A model generated the notes under the pieces. It saw only the letters and a program-made list of their open reading frames with translations, made no database searches and was not told where the DNA came from. The position numbers were made by a program, and so were the translations under genes. From Alentia gelatinosa (Eukaryota > Annelida > Polychaeta > Phyllodocida > Polynoidae), in contig OX465584.1 of NCBI GenBank assembly GCA_950022655.1, positions 4,039,694 to 4,103,693 on the forward strand: 64,000 nt of DNA. The letters are read 5' to 3'. This document shows, in pieces, positions 9,489 through 21,095 of the stretch. Every line of letters begins with the position of its first letter. Position 1 is the first letter of the stretch.

Positions 9489-10006
9489 TTAAGTGGGATT
9501 CACATACCTCACAGGCCGTTTGAGACAAATCCTGTTGAGATTCAGTACTGGAACAAAATGTCAGGGTTCCTTTTTGCTGAGACAACTTTTTTCTCTTGGA
9601 ATTGTCGGCGACAATCACCCCTAACAAGAAACAGAATCTCATGAGATTTTGGCTTTGAACAGGTTTTAAATTTAGAGGTTCATTTTGGTGAGACAAACGT
9701 ATTATACAGTTCTCCCCTAGTCCCAGTGGTCCCAAATAACATCTACTCACACAGGGAAGTACCCTGAGTCGGCAACTGTGTACCCTGTGTACCCTGTGTA
9801 CCCTGTGTACTATGTGTAGGGGTGTAGGGGTGAGACTATGTACCTGTTAAATCTTCCCATGTGAATTGAATCCGCCATGTTACCCTGAGACTGGACACCC
9901 CAATCTGTGAAACTTTGTACCTAGCTGGAAATAGTAGCCGACTGGTGCAAAGGTGTGAAGTACACCAGTCTCAGGTCCATTTGTCAGCATTGTGTGAATC
10001 CCACTT
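9489..10006 (-). mobile_element. TIR element family G, copy 3 (right arm of giant inverted repeat)
   Basis: It starts TTAAGTGGGATTCACATACC and runs as the reverse complement of 8926-9463 to GTGTGAATCCCACTT. Together the two copies give arms of about 520-540 bp around a 25-bp centre, by far the longest inverted repeat in the window. The apparent ORFs on both strands here are mirror images and not genes. Confidence 0.8.
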
Positions 10007-10373
10007 GAGTGTTATTCACAGAGTAGGATTCATGTACCTCACAGGGTTCAAAATCTCATGAGATTCTGTTCCTTTTTAAGTGGAATTCACACAGTTGGAT
10101 TCATGTTCCTCATAGGGTTCAAAATATCATGAGATTCTGTTCATTTCAAAGTGGAATTCACTCATGAGATTCATGTACCTCACAGGGTTCAGAATATCAT
10201 GAGATTCTGTTACATGTTAGGGGTAAATGTCGCAGGGGAAAAGACATGTCTCAGGGAATTGGAACCCTACAATTCAGACGAAGGGATTGTGTTCAAGTAG
10301 AGAATCTCAACAGGATTTATCTCAGACAAACACCCTGTGGGGAACATGAATCCCATCGTGTGAATCCCACTTA
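10007..10373 (+). mobile_element. Family G, partial copy with internal direct repeats
   Basis: The motif GATTCATGTACCTCACAGGG with AATCTCATGAGATTCTGTT is repeated three times at about 60-75 bp spacing (10025-10215). The normal right half of family G follows, ending GTGTGAATCCCACTTA. Confidence 0.65.
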
Positions 10374-10407
10374 GAGATTACTGACACTGAAGATATATGT
10401 ATCTATA

Positions 10408-10512
10408 TTGACTGGTTTCTGATAGAAGCGGTTGTATGCTCCGATGAGTTCACGAGAAACAATATCCGAGCGCATGCGAGGATATTGCGTAGAGTCAACT
10501 CGGAGGAGCATA
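10408..10512. mobile_element. Hairpin MITE family D
   Basis: The left arm TTGACTGGTTTCTGATAGAA continues through GTTGTATGCTCC. The apex AATATCCGAGCG...GAGGATATTGCG is intact and the right arm TCAACTCGGAGGAGCATACG then stops, so the outer part of the right arm is missing. Confidence 0.7.
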
Positions 10513-11165
10513 CGGAACTGAAACGCATGGTGTATTTTCAGCAGCTTCGGATTTGAAAGTAGTTCCTTTTTAATATCGTAAGGGATTTATACGTTTCGTG
10601 TTTGATGTCATGTCTCATAGCAGTCTTTTGGCATTTGGGTAAATTGGGATTTGATAAAATCTGAAAGCTTTATTAGATTTAAGACAACTAGAGATTTTAT
10701 GACATTCCCCGCAGTATTATATCAGTATTACTATCAGGGATGATGTCACTGATAAACAAAGACTGCAGTCTTCATACATTCTTTCATATGCCGAAGCAGT
10801 CCTGCATTTACTGGAGTTGTAAGCACAGGGCCCAGCATATGCTTTCTGGCAGCAGTGATATTCACATTTATATATATAAATATACCCCTTACTATTTACC
10901 TACTGCCGTAAGTGACCTAATTACTACACGCTAAAATTATTGCACATCTGTGCAGTAATTCACGGTACGTTTCACGGTGTCAACGAATTGGATTACGTCA
11001 TTTTTTCAAAATGGCCAACGTCATTTATCGCTTTGACATCGGTATAAGTATATTGGTGTACATAAAAAAATACACACCTAAATACATCGAAATACAAAAT
11101 ATACAGATGAATTCCGAAAAGACAGGAATAAAAACGTGAATAAACATCACTTACGCCAGTAGGTG
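10513..11165. other. Anonymous non-coding stretch
   Basis: AT-rich, no gene or array recognised. A short TATATATAAATATA tract lies near 10870. Confidence 0.35.
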
Positions 11166-11167
11166 TA

Positions 11168-11405
11168 CAGTAAAACCCTGCTTCCGGGACATCCTGCTTA
11201 AGCGGACACCTTACTTAAGTGGGAAATTTGCCCGGAACAGACATTTTTCCTCCATCAAAAGTTTATTTGCACCTTTATTAAGAGGCCACCCTCCTTAATG
11301 GTTAAGCAGTTAATAAGACAGTTATTTCGACACGCAATTCTCCTTAACCCCATTTAATGGTCACTTTGAAGGGGGGCCTTATCAAATCTGACGGGACAGT
11401 GTGCA
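11168..11405 (+). mobile_element. pogo-like element, right end missing
   Basis: The left end after TA is CAGTAAAACCCTGCTTCC. The inside (TTTGCCCGGAACAGACATTT, GACAGTTATTTCGACACG, TTTGAAGGGGGGCC) is also present at 24540-24780 with the same order. No right-hand ACTG end is found. Confidence 0.55.
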
Positions 11406-11429
11406 GACTTAATCGTAGTGCGTCGTAGT

Positions 11430-11712
11430 AGGTGGGAGGGGCCCCTTAATATTGGGAACTCGTATCCAACGCCCATGAGATACGCCAAGGAAAAATATCC
11501 GATGGGGGATTATGTCACAAATGTTAGCCCATTAGTGAATGTTAAGGGTGAGATAAATTTAGAACCCTATTCAAGTTTAGGGTCAGAGCTCGATCCCATC
11601 TCATTTAAATTACTACATAATTCACGCAGCTTCGCCTTGTGAATTACTATGCGATTCAAACTCAATGGGATACAAGCTCTGACCCTAAACTTTCATAGGT
11701 TTCCTCTATAAT
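11430..11712 (-). mobile_element. Foldback MITE family B, copy 1
   Basis: The arms TTTAGGGTCAGAGCTCGAT and AGCTCTGACCCTAAACTTTC enclose the apex AATTCACGCAGCTTCGCC. The outer part carries GATGGGGGATTATGTCAC and AGGGTGAGATAAATTTAG. Other copies lie at 41080-41345, 46475-46772, 57415-57586, 59150-59425, with fragments at 25723-25857 and 63715-63785. Confidence 0.75.
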
Positions 11713-11722
11713 AAAATATATA

Positions 11723-11896
11723 CAGTAGAACCCCGCGTAAGCGGACACATTCCGGGTCAATGTGCCCGCTTACGCGGGGTGTCTGCTTACGTGAGGTTAA
11801 ATTAAACATCTGATATAGGGTACTGTTCCAAACAAAGGTGTCCGTTATCGCGGAGTGTCCGCCTACGCGGGGTGTCCGTTAGGCGGGGTTCTACTG
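11723..11896. mobile_element. pogo/Tigger-like MITE, 174 bp, intact
   Basis: It starts CAGTAGAACCCCGCGTAAGC and ends GCGGGGTTCTACTG, with TA on both sides (11721-11722, 11897-11898). Terminal inverted repeats extend at least 25 bp. Extra copies of the terminal word (CCGCTTACGCGGGG, CGCCTACGCGGGG) lie inside. It is the cleanest pogo-type unit here and contains no ORF. Confidence 0.85.
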
Positions 11897-11929
11897 TACC
11901 ATATCCATCGACAGACACTCTGCTCAGAA

Positions 11930-11965
11930 CACAGGGTGACCCCTTAAGCAGGATTTCAGTATACA
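11930..11965 (-). mobile_element. pogo-like terminal fragment
   Basis: The string GTGACCCCTTAAGCAGGATT leading to TCAGTA resembles the right end seen at 25545-25631. It is only a remnant. Confidence 0.4.
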
Positions 11966-12170
11966 GTAAAAATCACGATTCTACTATAACCTGCACCCAT
12001 TGATTACCGCTGTTCGCTGTGCTCTACTTCTCGTCCTCCAGGGTGTTCTCCTCCAGGCCCCGCCCAGCCGCCTCCCCTCCACAGGAGTACCCCGTGTCCG
12101 GGCTTATCCCGGGGCCTTTGTGTGCAGCCTCTTTGACCGTCACAGCCCTTTACTCCACGGTCCGTGTGAC

Positions 12171-13411
12171 GGTCCAGGGTAGACTGGCTCCAGTCCATCC
12201 TCCTCACCAGTACATAGACTGGCTCCAGTCCCCTCCTCCTACCTCACCCCTCCTCACCAGTACATAGACTGGCTCCATTCCCCTCCACCTACCTCACCCC
12301 TCCTCACCAGTACATAGACTGCCTCCAGTCCCCTCCTCCTACCTCACCCCTCCACCTACCTCACCCCTCCTCACCAGTACATAGACTGGCTCCAGTCCCC
12401 TCCTCCTACCTCAGCCCTCCTCACCAGTACATAGACTGCCTCCAGTCCCCTCCTCCTACCTCACCCCTCCTCACCAGTACATAGACTGCCTCCAGTCCCC
12501 TCCTCCTACCTCACCCCTCCTCACCAGTACATAGACTGGCTCCATTCCCCTCCACCTCCCTCACCCCTCCTCACCAGTACATAGACTGCCTCCGGTCCCC
12601 TCCACCTACCTCACCCCTCCTCACCAGTACATAGACTGGCTCCATTCCCCTCCACCTACCTCACCCCTCCACCTACCTCACCCCTCCTCACCAGTACATA
12701 GACTGGCTCCAGTCCCTGCATCCTACGGCCACCCCTCCACCTACCTCACCCCTCCTCACCAGTACATAGACTGGCTCCAGTCCCCTCCACCTCCCTCACC
12801 CCTCCTCACCAGTACATAGACTGGCTCCATTCCCCTCCACCTACCTCACCCCTCCTCACCAGTACATAGACTGGCTCCAGTCCCCTCCACCTCCCTCACC
12901 CCTCCTCACCAGTACATAGACTGCCTCCAGTCCCCTCCACCTACCTCACCCCTCCTCACCAGGACATAGACTGGCTCCAGTCCCCTCCACCTACCTCACC
13001 CCTCCTCACCAGTACATAGACTGGCTCCAGTCCCCTCCACCTACCTCACCCCTCCTCACCAGTACATAGACTGGCTCCACCCCTCCACCTACCTCACCCC
13101 TCCTCACCAGGACATAGACTGGCTTCAGTCCCTGCATCCTACCTCACCCCTCCTCACCAGTACATAGACTGGCTTCAGTCCCTGCATCCTACCTCACCCC
13201 TCCTCACCAGTACATAGACTGGCTTCAGTCCCTGCATCCTACCTCACCCCTCCTCACCAGTACATAGACTGGCTTCAGTCCCTGCATCCTACCTCACGCC
13301 TCCCCGCTGGGATACAGTCCCTGTCATGCGTTAGGGGAAGTCCACATGTTGCATTAGTTTTATTTCTTACTAACACCATAATCAAAGACTTGAGCAAATC
13401 TAGGCCCATGG
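12171..13411 (+). mobile_element. 9-bp-duplication element swollen by a 50-bp minisatellite, copy 3
   Basis: The outer ends TAGACTGGCTCCAGTCC (12180) and GACTTGAGCAAATCTA (to 13402) match the ends of 666-1117. Flanks GGTCCAGGG and GGCCCATGG agree at 7 of 9 positions. Between them lies about 1.1 kb of 50-bp units carrying TAGACTGGCTCCAGTCC, CCACCTACCTCACC and CCTCCTCACCAGTACA. Each unit contains the element's own terminal sequence. The normal element interior is missing except for the last 70 bp or so. Confidence 0.7.
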
Positions 13412-13799
13412 TCTGTAGACTGTTTCCAATTGCCGGCTTCCGATTCCCGATAACTTTGTCGGTCACTGCTGAGGGAAATTCTATGATTTTTGTCAGAAAT
13501 CGGCAAGTGGGAAAAGACATTTTGTAATATGATAGCGACTGCTCTGTGGTCCCGAGTTTTGGCTGGTTTTTATTTTTTGCACCATTTTCAAACAAAAGTG
13601 TCGCCGATCGATTGAACAGGTTTTGATTTTGTCGAGAATTCTGGGTTTTACAAGAGGGAAAAAATCGGCAACAGACCATTCATAAACCCAGAAAAAGGTC
13701 CTTTTCCCTTCATTGTTTGGCGCTCGCACCGGCATCCCCATATTTGCATAGTAGGACCTGTATTGAACTCGGAGTATCTAGAGGCACCTAGACAACAAA
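13412..13799. other. Anonymous stretch
   Basis: No confident gene. The 134-codon open frame on the minus strand lacks any recognisable domain. Repeated words such as AATCGGCAA suggest a decayed element. Confidence 0.35.
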
Positions 13800-15235
13800 T
13801 TTCATTCACCAACCCTCACCCAGTCTTGTAATAATAATAAGGGAGAGGCATGCCCTGCCGTGGAGGGAAGAGGGTGAGGCAACATGTATGGATAGGGCGT
13901 GTGGTGGGGGAATGCCTTCCTGGTGGTAGCAGCGCGTGGGGGTGACAGGGCACAGGGCAAGGGGCAGGACGTCTGTAATGGTACAGGCTCAGTATGCATG
14001 GTCACTGCTTCGCGCCTGTGACAACCCCATGTAGACATCTGGCGGGTAGGCTTTCCAGCCTGTCCACACCCAAGGCCTGTCTCCGTGGACTGATATTTTT
14101 GTCACTGATCTATACCTGGGAATCATCAAACACATGGGGGCTGAATATGTTAATAAGTAAAAAAGAGACAAGGTGATTTTAGAAAGTGACGACATGGGAA
14201 TAACGTTGCCGATGATAAGGCTAGAGCAGGATAGGGCAACGTGTGTGGTCGAGGATGGATGGGAGCATGCCCTCTCCTAGAGGTGGCAGCGTGTAGAGGC
14301 ATGACACGGCACAAGGCAAGGGGCAGGATGTCTGTAACGGTACAGACTCAGTATGCATGGTCACTTGTTCGTACCTGTGACAGTCCCATGTTGGGAGCCT
14401 GTGTTTCAGCTCTCCTACCTGTCCACACGTTAGGCCTATTTCCATCGACAGATTAGTTGTCACCGATCTCCAGTCAGGAATCATCAACCATGAGAGTTCA
14501 GGACCAAATATGACAATAAGCGATAAAGAGACAAGACAATTTGGAAAAAGACGACATAGGAATAAGGTTGCAGATGATAAGGCTGGAACAGGGCAGGGCA
14601 ACGTGTGTGGACGAGGGGATAGTGGGAGCATACCCTCTACTAGGAGTTTGAGCATATAGGGGCGTGACAGGGCAAGGGACAGGATGTCTGTAAGAGTACC
14701 AGCTCATTATTCATGGTCACTGCTTCGCGCCTGTGACAACCCGATGTAGAGAGCCAGCGTGTCAGATGTCATGAAAGTCCACACATAAGGCCTGTTTCGA
14801 TTGACTGATTTTTTGTTACCAATCTGCACTTGCAAATCATCATGGGTTCACGACCGAATATGTCAATAATAAAGAGGCAAGTGATTTGGTATAAGACAAC
14901 ATAGGAATGTCATCCTATATTGCAGATGATAAAGCTGGAGCAGGGCAGGGCAGTGTGTGTGGGTCAGGGGATGGATGGAAGCATGCCCTCTCCCGGGGGG
15001 TAGCAGCACGTGGGGGGTGACAGGGCACAGGGCAAGGGGCAGGACGTCTGTAACGGTACAGACTCAGTATGCATGGTCACTGCTTCATGCCTGTGACAGT
15101 CCCATGTTGGGAGCCGGCGTGTCAGATGTCATGCCCGCCACACATAAGGCCTGTTTCTATTGACTGATGTTTTTGTCACCAACCTGCACTGGGGAATCTT
15201 CAATTGCTGCGGTTCAGAAACAAATGAGTTCATAA
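13800..15235. repeat. Four tandem copies of a 359-bp unit
   Basis: The word GGGGCAGG or a variant recurs at about 13961, 14320, 14677 and 15036, spaced 357-359 bp. Shared landmarks include GGTACAGACTCAGTATGCAT, GTGACAGTCCCATGTTG and GGCCTGTTTC. The units differ by scattered substitutions and small indels, so the duplication is not recent. Each unit yields short open frames on both strands; none is maintained in all four copies, which argues against coding. Confidence 0.8.
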
Positions 15236-15460
15236 GTGATAAAAATGACAAGCTGATTTCAGATAGAGATGACATAGGGATAGTGTTCCAGATGATGAGG
15301 GATGAGAAGGATATATATGTAAAGTAATTCCTGAAGATTTTCTTAGTTACAGTCGACAGTCCCTCCTAGATCCTCCAGTGGATTTAGTGACTTTCATCGG
15401 TTATTAGTGTATTTAAATACCATTCACTAAATGTAGACTATGTCTATATATAGAGTATTA

Positions 15461-15562
15461 TATGGAAACAGGGTTACTGATGTTGTACGTCATAAATACA
15501 AGGAAAAACTATCAATCAGATTAGTCAGATGCCGAAGGCAGAGGGATAATCTTATTTTCAAT
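15461..15562 (+). mobile_element. GGAAACAGGG hairpin family, half copy
   Basis: TATGGAAACAGGGTTACTGA and the centre GATGCCGAAGGCAGAGG match the left half of 1302-1458. The right arm is absent. Confidence 0.5.
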
Positions 15563-15852
15563 CATACAACTGTTAGAGATTCGAGATTACTATTGATATA
15601 TCATCAATTTTATTGATTATATGCTTACTTTCTGACCTTGTGATGGCCTTCCTGAAGCTTATTCACTTTCAAAAGAATGCTTGGATCCATTTGGCGGAAT
15701 TTGGTCCTCAATCCTGTTTGTGCCATGTTAGGTTCCTATTAGGATAAGGGCTAAAGCAGCCCCCGATTAGGGCCTGAGTGGAGATTAGGACACAATTCAG
15801 CCAAATTAAATCAAGCCTTTATCGTATTTATATGGAAGGTCCTGACCATACT
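15563..15852. other. Anonymous spacer
   Basis: AT-rich with no gene or repeat recognised. Confidence 0.3.
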
Positions 15853-16222
15853 TTATTATCATCCATCGTATACAAAGACCCCATTGAAAATGTATGGGGA
15901 CTCAGTAAACCACGACCCATTATATAAAACCTGTCAGTTACCATAACTCTGGTATACCGATTCAAACCTGTGGTATACGGCCTCAAACCCCTGGTATATG
16001 GGGAAAATAGTCCCTTTGTGCTATAGAGCAAAGAAATAGTCCCTCTTGTTATACCCTTTGATATGGCAATTACTGGGGTTAATGTAACAAACGATGGTTA
16101 TGTGGACAGGCAGCTCTGTAAACCACTCGAGGTTGACGTCGTAATACACTCGATGCCGCTCGCGTATTACTACGCGTCAACCACTCGTGGTTTACGACCG
16201 CCTGTGCACAAAACCGTCGATT
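15853..16222 (+). mobile_element. Element family E, copy 1
   Basis: The left part carries CATCCATCGTATACAAAG, GACTCAGTAAACCACGACCC and GCTATAGAGCAAAGAAATAG. The right part is a hairpin with arms ACGATGGTTATGTGGACAGG and CGCCTGTGCACAAAACCGTC around an apex rich in CGCGTATTACTACGCG. This copy has the uninterrupted site CTTGTTATACCC (16044-16055) into which family F is inserted in copy 3. Confidence 0.7.
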
Positions 16223-16395
16223 ATTGTCTATGTACAAGATACAAAACAAGATGGAAATGAAATGAAACGAGATGTTTAAGCCAAGTTCCATATTTACCAT
16301 CAATTTTCACCAAGTTTTGTACCTTGTACAGGCATGGTAGGGCGTTCTATATCTATCATATACCCGAAAATGATGAAAGTTAACTGAAACTTACA
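16223..16395. mobile_element. Hairpin family P, copy 1
   Basis: TGTACAAGATACAAAACAAG pairs with TTTTGTACCTTGTACAGGC, followed by ATGGTAGGGCGTTCTATAT. The same outer sequence bounds the better hairpin at 41455-41630. Confidence 0.5.
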
Positions 16396-16489
16396 TAATA
16401 TTCATAGTTCAGTCGATGTTGACACTTCGTTGATGATATAACATTGTCGATTCACTGTGATGCTGGTATTTCAATGTGTTCAATACACA

Positions 16490-16615
16490 TAGCAACGTTT
16501 GACCAACATGTTCAGTATATATAGCAACATGTGGTCAACATGTGAAATACAGATATCGACATGTGGCAACATGTGCAGTACACTTAGCAACGTGTGGTCA
16601 ACGTGTTCAGTACAC
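16490..16615. repeat. Short imperfect repeat (CAACATGTG words)
   Basis: Words such as AGCAACATGTGGTCAACATG recur about four times at 30-45 bp spacing with substitutions (ACGTG for ATGTG). Confidence 0.5.
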
Positions 16616-17954
16616 TCTGGTACGGAACCCTGTTCAGAAATTTAGACCTACCGATATGGCACCGATACAGAAAGCAAATATCGGAGACATATCGGGAAGG
16701 TGCAAAATCGTAAACATATGTCTAGTTAAACATACCAATCCACCCCGTATTGTATGCGGTTTTTATTGGTGTCTAATCGCAGAAACGTGGTCAACTGCCC
16801 CAATATAAGGTGACCTTCCAACGCGATTTTGATTTTTTATCGGGAGGTGCATCGTAGACCATATCGGAGCCATATCGTAGTAGGTGGACGCCGGGCTTTG
16901 TACTCCCACGTTATATGTATTTACGATATATATATACGTCATGGGTATATAACAATACCTGTGAATAACGATTAGTTATGTCTATCCTTGCAAGTCTAGT
17001 GAGACATACCAAATATCGATTGTGTCCATATTACCCTACAAGGTGATACTGTCAATACATACACACCTGTCATTTGATATAGAACACATCAAGGATAACA
17101 TCATGGGTAGATGCTGCACCAATCCATGTGATGCCAGAGGCAGCTCTTTAATTGGACATGTTTTTTTCGGTCAATTTATCATCAAAGGAAGACATATCAG
17201 CTTAAACGTCGAGGCCCAAGTTGTATTGATGTGGGATGTGTTTGGTCCCTTCATGTATGTCTTTAGTTTCTCTGTCACTGCAAGGCAAGATGCAGCCAGG
17301 GGAAGGCTTAGTGGTCTGCGACGATAGATTGGAAACTCCAGAGGTTCTTGGTGATTGATCCAGCTTACAAGAGCGCAGAAATCTATATTCTCTCTCCACT
17401 AAATACCACTACAAAGTGGATTCCATTGGCTGTAAGACAGAGAGACTGGCCTGGGTATTTTTGCGTTTTTATTCGGTATTTTCTCATAGGTGGCTATCAG
17501 GATATAGTCCTTACAAATGGCCTTAGTAGGAACATATCGAATTATCTGTTATCAAAAGACCAATTACAACGCATATATATGTTGCGCAAATCTTTTTCCT
17601 AGTCGTCCAGAGTTATGTTCTCTTCCGTTAAACCTTGGTGGTGGTGTCGGGTGCGGGTTATAAGTTGTCGGAAAAAAATAGTTTTTTTAAAATTTACTAA
17701 GGCATATATATCTGTGTGTCTGTGTGTGTCTGTGTATCTGTGTCTGTCTATGTATGCATATAAATAATGTATATATATGCTTTGCCTATTGAAAGCATAG
17801 ACATTGGAGCAATGCTAGAAGCTATAATATATCACATTCTGTTGGTTGGGTATACTGCTCATTCAATGGTACCACATTACCCGAAAGTGTGCTTGTGGCA
17901 GGGTGGGAGGGATTCTTGTATGTAAATGATGGTTAGGTTAGGTTAGGTATTTTC
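16616..17954. other. Anonymous stretch
   Basis: No confident gene. The open frames of 60-100 codons near 17.0-17.6 kb show no known domain. A TG-rich simple repeat (CTGTGTGTGTCTGTG) lies at about 17710-17745. Confidence 0.35.
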
Positions 17955-18105
17955 AGTTTATTGTTGGAGTGCCTCCAGGCATTCCTCGTCCCCTGAGTAG
18001 GAATGCCTCCGGGCATTCCTTGGGAGGCATTCCTCGTCCCTTGAATGGAAGTGTCTCCAGGCATTCTTTGTACCTTGGGTGGGGCTGTCTCCAGGCATTC
18101 CCTGA
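17955..18105. repeat. Short minisatellite with CCAGGCATTC core
   Basis: About four units carry GTCTCCAGGCATTC or GCCTCCGGGCATTCC, with CTCGTCCC between them. The core resembles the 33-bp array at 33830-34790 (GCCTCCAGGCATTGCC). Confidence 0.6.
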
Positions 18106-18122
18106 ACTGGTAAAGATAAAGT

Positions 18123-18838
18123 ACAATGCACATCTACCAATTCGCGGTTGAACGATTAGTTCCCAAATCGTAGAGTTGTCGGTAATATTGACGCAGGCAA
18201 ATTACATAACTGGATTTATCAACATGTTGATAAACATTTGGCGAGCGATTTACGAACATCAACTGGCACCTCGTCAGCGACAAAAGAACAGGGGGTTCAC
18301 TAATCGTTGGCTGACCCTTGCCTAGCTGGCCCCAATCTGTCGACTACAGCCGACTCTGTTAAGCAGAATGTCCATCTACCGATTTCGGAACATTTATGTA
18401 CTTTTGTCGGTACCGGACAATAATTTTCTCACCCAAGGCATCCTAACGGAGTCGGCCGTAGTCGGTAGATGTAGGACAGGCAGGCAAGGATGAGCCACCG
18501 ATTAGTGAACCACCTCCTTCAGATGTTATTTTGTCACCGACAAGTTGCCGTTTATATGTTCCTAAATTGGTGGCGAAAAGTTGATCAACATGTTGATAAA
18601 TCCAGTCACCGACAATGGAACATTGGTAAATGGGGCTTGATTGGGTTACGTAATTTGCCTGCGACAAGTTCACCGACTCCTATACGATTTGAGAACTAAT
18701 CGTTTAACCCTTAATCGGTAGATGGGCATTGGGCTTAAGGATGCCTCGCCTGAGACAAAGTACCGTTCCTTTGTCGCCGACAAAAGTACATCAATGTTCA
18801 CAAATCGGTAGATGTGCATTGGACTTAAGCTGCTCCTC
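18123..18838. mobile_element. Mosaic inverted-repeat element, order A-B-A'-B'
   Basis: Block A (18123-18365, starting CAATGCACATCTACC) is found inverted at about 18445-18745. Block B (about 18366-18440, CCATCTACCGATTTCGG to AAGGCATCC) is found inverted at 18750-18838. Landmarks in both A arms: GAACGATTAGTTC, GATTTATCAACATGTTGAT, CACTAATCG. Arm A lacks about 45 bp present in A'. The repeated edge word ATCTACCGATT acts like a terminal inverted repeat. It is probably a foldback element or two interleaved insertions. Confidence 0.65.
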
Positions 18839-19650
18839 ACCCAGTGCACAGCCTTCATATTAGACTCGCGGTGGGATTGCCGCCCATACAGCCTTCTGCC
18901 GAGTCCAGGCTGTCTTTTATGACGGTTTCACGGGTCGTGGCTGGCCTGAACTGCACAAATCTCCAGTCCACACCCGCCTTTAATCTGAGCAACCCTCCTC
19001 CGCTCCCAGCCTCTCCGGGTGTCTAATCATCGGGGAATCTTCCCATACATCCCATCAAATAAACCCACACCGAAAGGCCGGCCCTCCAACCAATTTGGGA
19101 CAAAAACGGTTTAAATTGATCCTCGGGGACGTAATAGTAATTATCGTGATTATTGGCCGAATTAGAATTTAAAAAGCTAATAATCCCCAAGGAAAGCGAT
19201 TAGTATCGGCCACTGGTTAATTTCGTCGATTTGTGAAGGCAGCTTTGGAGGTATTTACTCAATGTTTAGTTTTGCTTTCCTTGAGGCGAAAGTGGATGAG
19301 TGAATCCTTAGTAAGTTAAACTCTCTATTCTATTTACCATGTTTATAGTTCTTCTGATTTTGTGATATTTTAGGAAGGCCAAACATATTCTATAATAGTA
19401 GGTCTACAATTTTGCGATCAGAGAAATAGATATTCGAACGTGAGAATTATATGCTGGTGATTGTATCCCAGTCATAATCAGGGGCCCGTTTAATAATCTA
19501 GGATCGTACATGAAGACCTTTTTCTGTATCTCGTGCGAGGGTTATCGTTCAATGATATCTACGTCTGTTCGCTAAGACAGTCTTAGCCGTCCATAAGTTC
19601 GTCCATAAGTGTTAAATAAAGTTGACCCAGATCGTCCCAGGATCTCTATG
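18839..19650. other. Anonymous stretch
   Basis: No gene, array or element is recognised. Confidence 0.35.
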
Positions 19651-19654
19651 GCAT

Positions 19655-19778
19655 ACATACACAATATTGACTGGTTTCAGATACAAGCGGTAGTATGCTC
19701 CGAGGAGTTGACGCGTAGTAATATCCGAGCGCATGCGAGGATATTACGCAGAGAAAACTCCGAGGAGTCAAAACCGAC
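19655..19778. mobile_element. Hairpin MITE family D
   Basis: ATTGACTGGTTTCAGATACA, AGCGGTAGTATGCTCCGAGG and the apex GTAATATCCGAGCGCATGCG / GAGGATATTACGC are intact. The right arm stops soon after CTCCGAGGAG, so one outer arm is lost. Confidence 0.75.
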
Positions 19779-20394
19779 GTATCCCAGGATTTTCATCTTT
19801 TTGTGTTTTTTAACGATCACTAGAGATTAATGTAAAATCACGTGACAATTTCTTTAATTCTTTATTCTTGGGGTGGAGAGAATAGTTTATTGAAATTCAG
19901 AAAATTCATACTCAGAAATGCCCTTAAAAGCACTAAGAAATGCTCAAATTCTCAAACAACCAAACAAGCCAGCATCCGGAGGTGTTGTATTGAATATGGG
20001 CGTGTACCATTTCAGTAGCTGGGCGTGTACCATTTCAGGCTCATTGGTTAGCCTGAAAACCTGGCCTATGTGGTGATACCAGCCATTTTGGTGCACTATA
20101 AGTAACATCGTACACTGCACCACTCGAGTGCTGCAGTGCGGGCTGTTATCGTGAGACACAGACCACACTCGTTATTCTACCCGGCCAGACGAGACTTCGC
20201 CTACGCTCTTGTGCCAAATATTCTGATATCCCTCCATGACTACAACATAGACAAACGCAAACATCTCAAATTATTTAGTTCTGCAGAATGTTTAGCTGTT
20301 CTATGGCATTGAAACAAATGCACCAACATGATAAAGGTGCGAGAGTTGGCGTGACTGACAGTTCAAGGTCGTGTGCTAGTATTACGTATTTATA
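19779..20394. other. Anonymous stretch
   Basis: No gene is seen. A direct repeat GGGCGTGTACCATTTCAG occurs twice at about 19998-20040. Confidence 0.35.
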
Positions 20395-20548
20395 TAAAAC
20401 TGTATCGATAATCGTATAAATAGACAATACTCCACGAGTTTGGATGTGCCCGAATCGTCATCGAGGCGAAGTGACGATTATGGCATTATGACTAGTGTCT
20501 ATTTTACGGTTCGAGTGCGGTTCTGGATTTATCTCACCCCTTTCTATG
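20395..20548 (-). mobile_element. Foldback MITE family V, copy 1
   Basis: The arms ATAAATAGACAATACTCCAC and GTGTCTATTTTACGGTTCG enclose the apex CGTCATCGAGGCGAAGTGACG. The outer end GGTTCTGGATTTATCTCACC is shared with family B. The second copy (40897-41062) is in the other orientation and better preserved. Confidence 0.7.
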
Positions 20549-21095
20549 ATGTTAGATAGTATCAGAATATCAGAATAGTTCGAATATACCTAGCAAATCT
20601 ATATGACGTCATCTCACATTCACTACGCCATGGCCGTGGCGTAGTATTATCACTTTACGGGGGTGATCGTTGAGTATTTTTTCTTATGTTATTTCTATGG
20701 CGAAGCTTGTACCAGGGGTGACATAAAATTCAGTTATGTATCGTAAAGCACATCGCGGCATCGGAAGCCCGCTGTGTTCGTGGCTTTATCCTCACCAAAT
20801 TAATCTGTGAGTTTCCAATCGCAGAGTATCTGATATTTACTTCCATTACTTAAATACATAACATTTACGCATGGGTATATGATAATGATTAAGTACTTCA
20901 AGAAAGTTAAGATAAGCTTAGTGTAAACAGATATACCATTACATCGTACAAAATACAGAAAGCCAACACATTATCAGTTCCCAGAAAAGAGCTATACGGG
21001 AACTCATTATAAACAAGAATAAGATAAGGAGGCGTTACCTGTCCCATATTTCGTTGGGACAGGGAACCGGTCTACCACGTGGGCTCCCTGTTCAC
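20549..21095. other. Anonymous stretch
   Basis: There is no gene. A short hairpin ACTACGCCATGGCCGTGGCGTAGT-like sequence lies near 20620-20645. Confidence 0.35.

Noticed and set aside
13275..13741. 134-codon minus-strand frame
   Set aside because: It begins inside a minisatellite-bearing transposon and shows no domain; two overlapping frames are open.
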